Assembly (NCBI GenBank): GCA_944387755.1
Contig: CALXGC010000096.1
Location: 1-14,676, forward strand
Direction of reading: 5' to 3'
DNA from: an uncultured Oscillospiraceae bacterium
Lineage (GTDB): Bacteria; Bacillota_A; Clostridia; Oscillospirales; Oscillospiraceae
Length of the DNA stretch: 14,676 nt
Shown one piece after another: positions 12,483 to 14,676 of this stretch (positions within the stretch are counted from its first letter, which is position 1; every line of letters begins with the position of its first letter). The notes beneath the pieces were generated by a model. It saw nothing but the letters and a program-made list of their open reading frames with translations. It was not told the DNA's origin and ran no database searches. The translations under genes and the position numbers were made by a program.

Positions 12483-13493
12483 GTGAACATTTTGGCCATT
12501 GAGTCCTCCTGCGACGAGACTGCCGCCGCAGTGGTCCGGGACGGGCGGACGGTGCTGTCCAACTGTGTGGCCTCGCAGATTGAGATGCACACCATCTATG
12601 GAGGCGTGGTGCCGGAGATCGCCTCCCGGAAGCATGTGGAGGCCATAACCGGCCTGACAGAGCAGGCGGTCCGCCGGGCCGGCCTGACCAAGGGAGACCT
12701 GGACGGGGTGGCCGTCACCTATGGGCCCGGCCTGATCGGCGCGGTGCTGGTGGGGGTAAACTTCGCCAAGGGGGCGGCGATGGCTCTGAACCTGCCCCTG
12801 ATTCCGGTGCACCATGTGCGGGGGCACATCGCCGCCAACTATATCACCCACCCGGAGCTGGAGCCCCCCTTTGTGTGCCTGTGCGTCTCCGGGGGGACCA
12901 CCCTCATCGCCCATGTGAAGTCCTACACGGAGATGGAGGTCCTGGGGAGCACGCGGGACGACGCGGCGGGGGAGTGCTTTGACAAGGTGGCCCGCGTGCT
13001 GGGCATCGGCTACCCCGGCGGCGCGCCCATGGACCGCCTGGCCAGCGGCGGAGACGACGGGCGGTATGAGCTGCCCCGCGCCCATGTGGCGGGCAGCGAG
13101 CTGGACATGTCCTTCTCCGGCCTGAAGACCGCCAGCCTGAATCTGATTCACAACGCCCAGCAGAAGGGGGAGGAACTGAACCTCCCCGATTTTGCCGCCA
13201 GCTTCGGCCGGGCGGTGAGCGAGTCGCTGACGCCGCGGGTGATGGCCGCCGCCCGCGGGACCGGCTGCCGCCAGGTGGCGGTGGCCGGAGGCGTGGCGGC
13301 CAACCGGCGCATCCGGGCGGACCTGGCCGCGGCCTGCCAGAGGGAGGGGCTGCGGCTGTTCCTGCCGGAGCTGAAGTACTGCGGCGACAACGCCGCTATG
13401 ATTGGCTGCCAGGGCTTTTATGAGTACCAGGCCGGACGGCCGGCCGGGTGGGAGCTGAACGCCTACGCCACGCGGGACCTCGCCCTGGGGTGA
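12483..13493 (+). CDS. tsaD: tRNA N6-threonylcarbamoyladenosine transferase TsaD
   Basis: TsaD, with TsaB and TsaE, attaches the threonylcarbamoyl group to A37 of tRNAs that read ANN codons, and is usually essential. The 336-residue length is normal. The ASKHA-type features are all present: IESSCDETAAAVV (6-18), SQIEMHTIYGGVVPEIASRKH (31-51), VHHVRGHIAAN (109-119) with the metal-binding His111 and His115, CVSGGTTLI (134-142), GGVAANRRIR (269-278) and YCGDNAAMIG (299-308) with Asp302 as the third metal ligand. The start is GTG at 12483, with GGGGGGAGA just upstream. The gene lies 12 bp after the RpiR gene and before a strong bidirectional terminator. I see no promoter of its own, so its expression may depend on the regulator's promoter. 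Confidence 0.97.
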   Translation: MNILAIESSCDETAAAVVRDGRTVLSNCVASQIEMHTIYGGVVPEIASRKHVEAITGLTEQAVRRAGLTKGDLDGVAVTYGPGLIGAVLVGVNFAKGAAMALNLPLIPVHHVRGHIAANYITHPELEPPFVCLCVSGGTTLIAHVKSYTEMEVLGSTRDDAAGECFDKVARVLGIGYPGGAPMDRLASGGDDGRYELPRAHVAGSELDMSFSGLKTASLNLIHNAQQKGEELNLPDFAASFGRAVSESLTPRVMAAARGTGCRQVAVAGGVAANRRIRADLAAACQREGLRLFLPELKYCGDNAAMIGCQGFYEYQAGRPAGWELNAYATRDLALG

Positions 13494-13524
13494 CAGGGCG
13501 CCTGTAACCTGCCCCAGAAAACAG

Positions 13525-13560
13525 AAAATGCAGTCCCCAGAACACGGGGACTGCATTTTT
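13525..13560. terminator. Bidirectional terminator between tsaD and metG
   Basis: AAAATGCAGTCCCC (13525-13538) and GGGGACTGCATTTT (13546-13559) form a perfect 14-bp stem with a 7-nt loop. A-run and T-run flanks make it work for both convergent genes. It is the strongest terminator in the window. Confidence 0.92.
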
Positions 13561-13602
13561 GCGCTTATGGCCGGTAGACGGCGTGCGCCGGACGGAGCGC
13601 GG

Positions 13603-14676
13603 TCAGCACATTTTCGCGCCCGCCGGAATTTTATCGTCAATCATCAGCAGGTTGAGCCGCTCCTCGCCCTTCTCGGTGTGGACGGCGGAGATCAGCATGC
13701 CGTTGGACTCCAGGCCCATCATCTTCCGGGGGGGCAGGTTGACGATGGCCACCAGGGTCTTGCCCACCAGCTCCTCAGGCTTGTAGTACATGGCGATGCC
13801 GGAGAGAATCTGCCGGTCGGTTCCGGTACCGTCGTCCAGGGTAAAGCGCAGCAGCTTGTTGGACTTCTTCACCGGCTGGCAGTCTTTCACTTTGACGGCC
13901 CGGAAATCGCTCTTGCAGAAGGTGTCGAAGTCCACCTTCTCGGTGAGCTGGGGCTCCACCTCCAGGTCGGGGAGGGCGGCCTTTTTGGCCTCGGCCTCCG
14001 CCTTCTCCAGGGCCTCCAGCGCCTTGGGGGCGTCGATGCGGGGGAACAGGTTGTCCCCCCGGTTCACAGCCGCGTCCGCCCGGAGGGAGCCCCAGACGGC
14101 GGCGCTCTCCCAGGTGGAGCAGTGCTCGCAGGCGCCGATCTGCCGGAGAATTTCGGCGGCGGAGGCGGGGATGAAGGGGGTCAGCAGGATGGCGCACACC
14201 CGCAGAGTCTCCAGCAGGTTGTACATGACGGCGGCCAGGCGCGCGCCGTTGGCCTCCATGTCTCTGGCCAGCACCCAGGGGGCGTTCTCGTCGATATACT
14301 TGTTGGCCCGGCCGATGACTTTGAAAATCTCCGCCAGAGCGTTCTGGAAGGCATAGCGCTCCATCTGCTCCTCGTACCGGTTCCGCAGGCCGGAGGCCAG
14401 GGACACCAGCTCCTGGTCCAGATCGCTGCTCTGGCGCTGTGTGGGCAGGACGCCGTTAAAGTACTTGCCCACCATGGACACGGTGCGGCTGAGCAGGTTG
14501 CCCAGGTCGTTGGCCAGGTCCACGTTGATGGTGCTGATGAGGGCCTCGTTGGAGAAGTTGCCGTCGGAGCCGAAGGGGAAGGTGCGCAGCAGGAAGAAGC
14601 GCAGGGCGTCCACCCCGAACTGCTCGGCCAGGATATAGGGGTCCACCACGTTGCCCTTGGACTTGGACATCTTGCC
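13603..14676 (-). CDS. metG: Methionyl-tRNA synthetase, C-terminal part (N-terminus beyond window)
   Basis: MetG charges tRNA-Met with methionine. The visible 357 residues begin with GKMSKSKGNVVDPY, the KMSKS loop of the class I catalytic core, so the active-site half lies beyond the right edge. The helical anticodon-binding domain follows (about visible residues 40-225, including the IGRANKYIDENAPW region). After a charged linker comes a C-terminal tRNA-binding (EMAP/OB-fold) domain starting at about VDFDTFCKSDFR, with VKDCQPVKKSNKLL, GTGTDRQILSGIAMYY and NLPPRKMMGLESNGM. This is the dimeric bacterial form that carries an appended tRNA-binding domain. The gene is convergent with tsaD and ends 42 bp from the shared terminator. 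Identification is secure. Confidence 0.97.
   Translation of the reverse strand, partial: GKMSKSKGNVVDPYILAEQFGVDALRFFLLRTFPFGSDGNFSNEALISTINVDLANDLGNLLSRTVSMVGKYFNGVLPTQRQSSDLDQELVSLASGLRNRYEEQMERYAFQNALAEIFKVIGRANKYIDENAPWVLARDMEANGARLAAVMYNLLETLRVCAILLTPFIPASAAEILRQIGACEHCSTWESAAVWGSLRADAAVNRGDNLFPRIDAPKALEALEKAEAEAKKAALPDLEVEPQLTEKVDFDTFCKSDFRAVKVKDCQPVKKSNKLLRFTLDDGTGTDRQILSGIAMYYKPEELVGKTLVAIVNLPPRKMMGLESNGMLISAVHTEKGEERLNLLMIDDKIPAGAKMC

Noticed and set aside
12201..13640. A 479-codon open frame on the minus strand opposite tsaD
   Set aside because: It runs through a perfect bidirectional terminator and has no domain. TsaD on the plus strand is certain.
1..14676. CRISPR arrays, phage genes, transposases, tRNA or rRNA genes
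   Set aside because: I saw no regularly spaced repeats, no integrase or transposase motifs and no tRNA-like cloverleaf with a conserved GGTTCGAATCC arm anywhere in the window.

Overview
The window is about 14.7 kb of GC-rich bacterial DNA, roughly 60% by eye. Gene content points to a Gram-positive Clostridia, most likely a gut Oscillospiraceae relative (Flavonifractor, Oscillibacter or Lawsonibacter type). It has AGGAGG-type ribosome binding sites, several TTG and GTG starts, an SLH-domain surface protein, a purE-purC order, a TuaH-like glycosyltransferase and a MetG with a C-terminal tRNA-binding domain. The genus is inferred from style, not from a marker gene. I see no tRNA, rRNA, CRISPR array, insertion sequence or phage gene.

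Left part, minus strand (1-3544): the head of a purine operon, purE then purC, with purC running off the left edge. A sigma-A-type promoter lies about 180 nt before purE. The leader ends in an intrinsic-terminator-like hairpin just ahead of the purE ribosome binding site, so it looks like an attenuator or riboswitch. To its right is a two-gene unit, a PhzF-family enzyme followed by a GT-B glycosyltransferase, with its own promoter.

Middle-left, plus strand (3610-6460): a three-gene operon of a PiT phosphate transporter, its DUF47/PhoU-like partner and a DUF368 (PopT-type) undecaprenyl-phosphate translocase. It also has a structured leader carrying a terminator before the first gene. This pairs phosphate transport with recycling of the phosphorylated lipid carrier for cell-wall synthesis. 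A bidirectional terminator separates it from a convergent gene for a secreted three-SLH-repeat protein (6460-7404, minus).

Middle-right, plus strand (7579-13493): rimI has its own terminator. Next come a strong promoter, an RraA-type aldolase, an SLC1-type transporter with altered substrate and cation residues, and a class I aminotransferase ending at a hairpin. An RpiR-family regulator with its own promoter follows, and tsaD starts only 12 bp after it. rimI and tsaD are often close neighbours in Firmicutes, so the four genes between them look like an inserted catabolic module: import, transamination, aldol cleavage or decarboxylation, and control. Its substrate is not known.

Right edge, minus strand (13603-14676): the C-terminal half of metG, separated from tsaD by a perfect bidirectional terminator.

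The observations most worth following are the two structured leaders (purE and pit), the coupling of pit and popT, and the transporter-aldolase-aminotransferase module.
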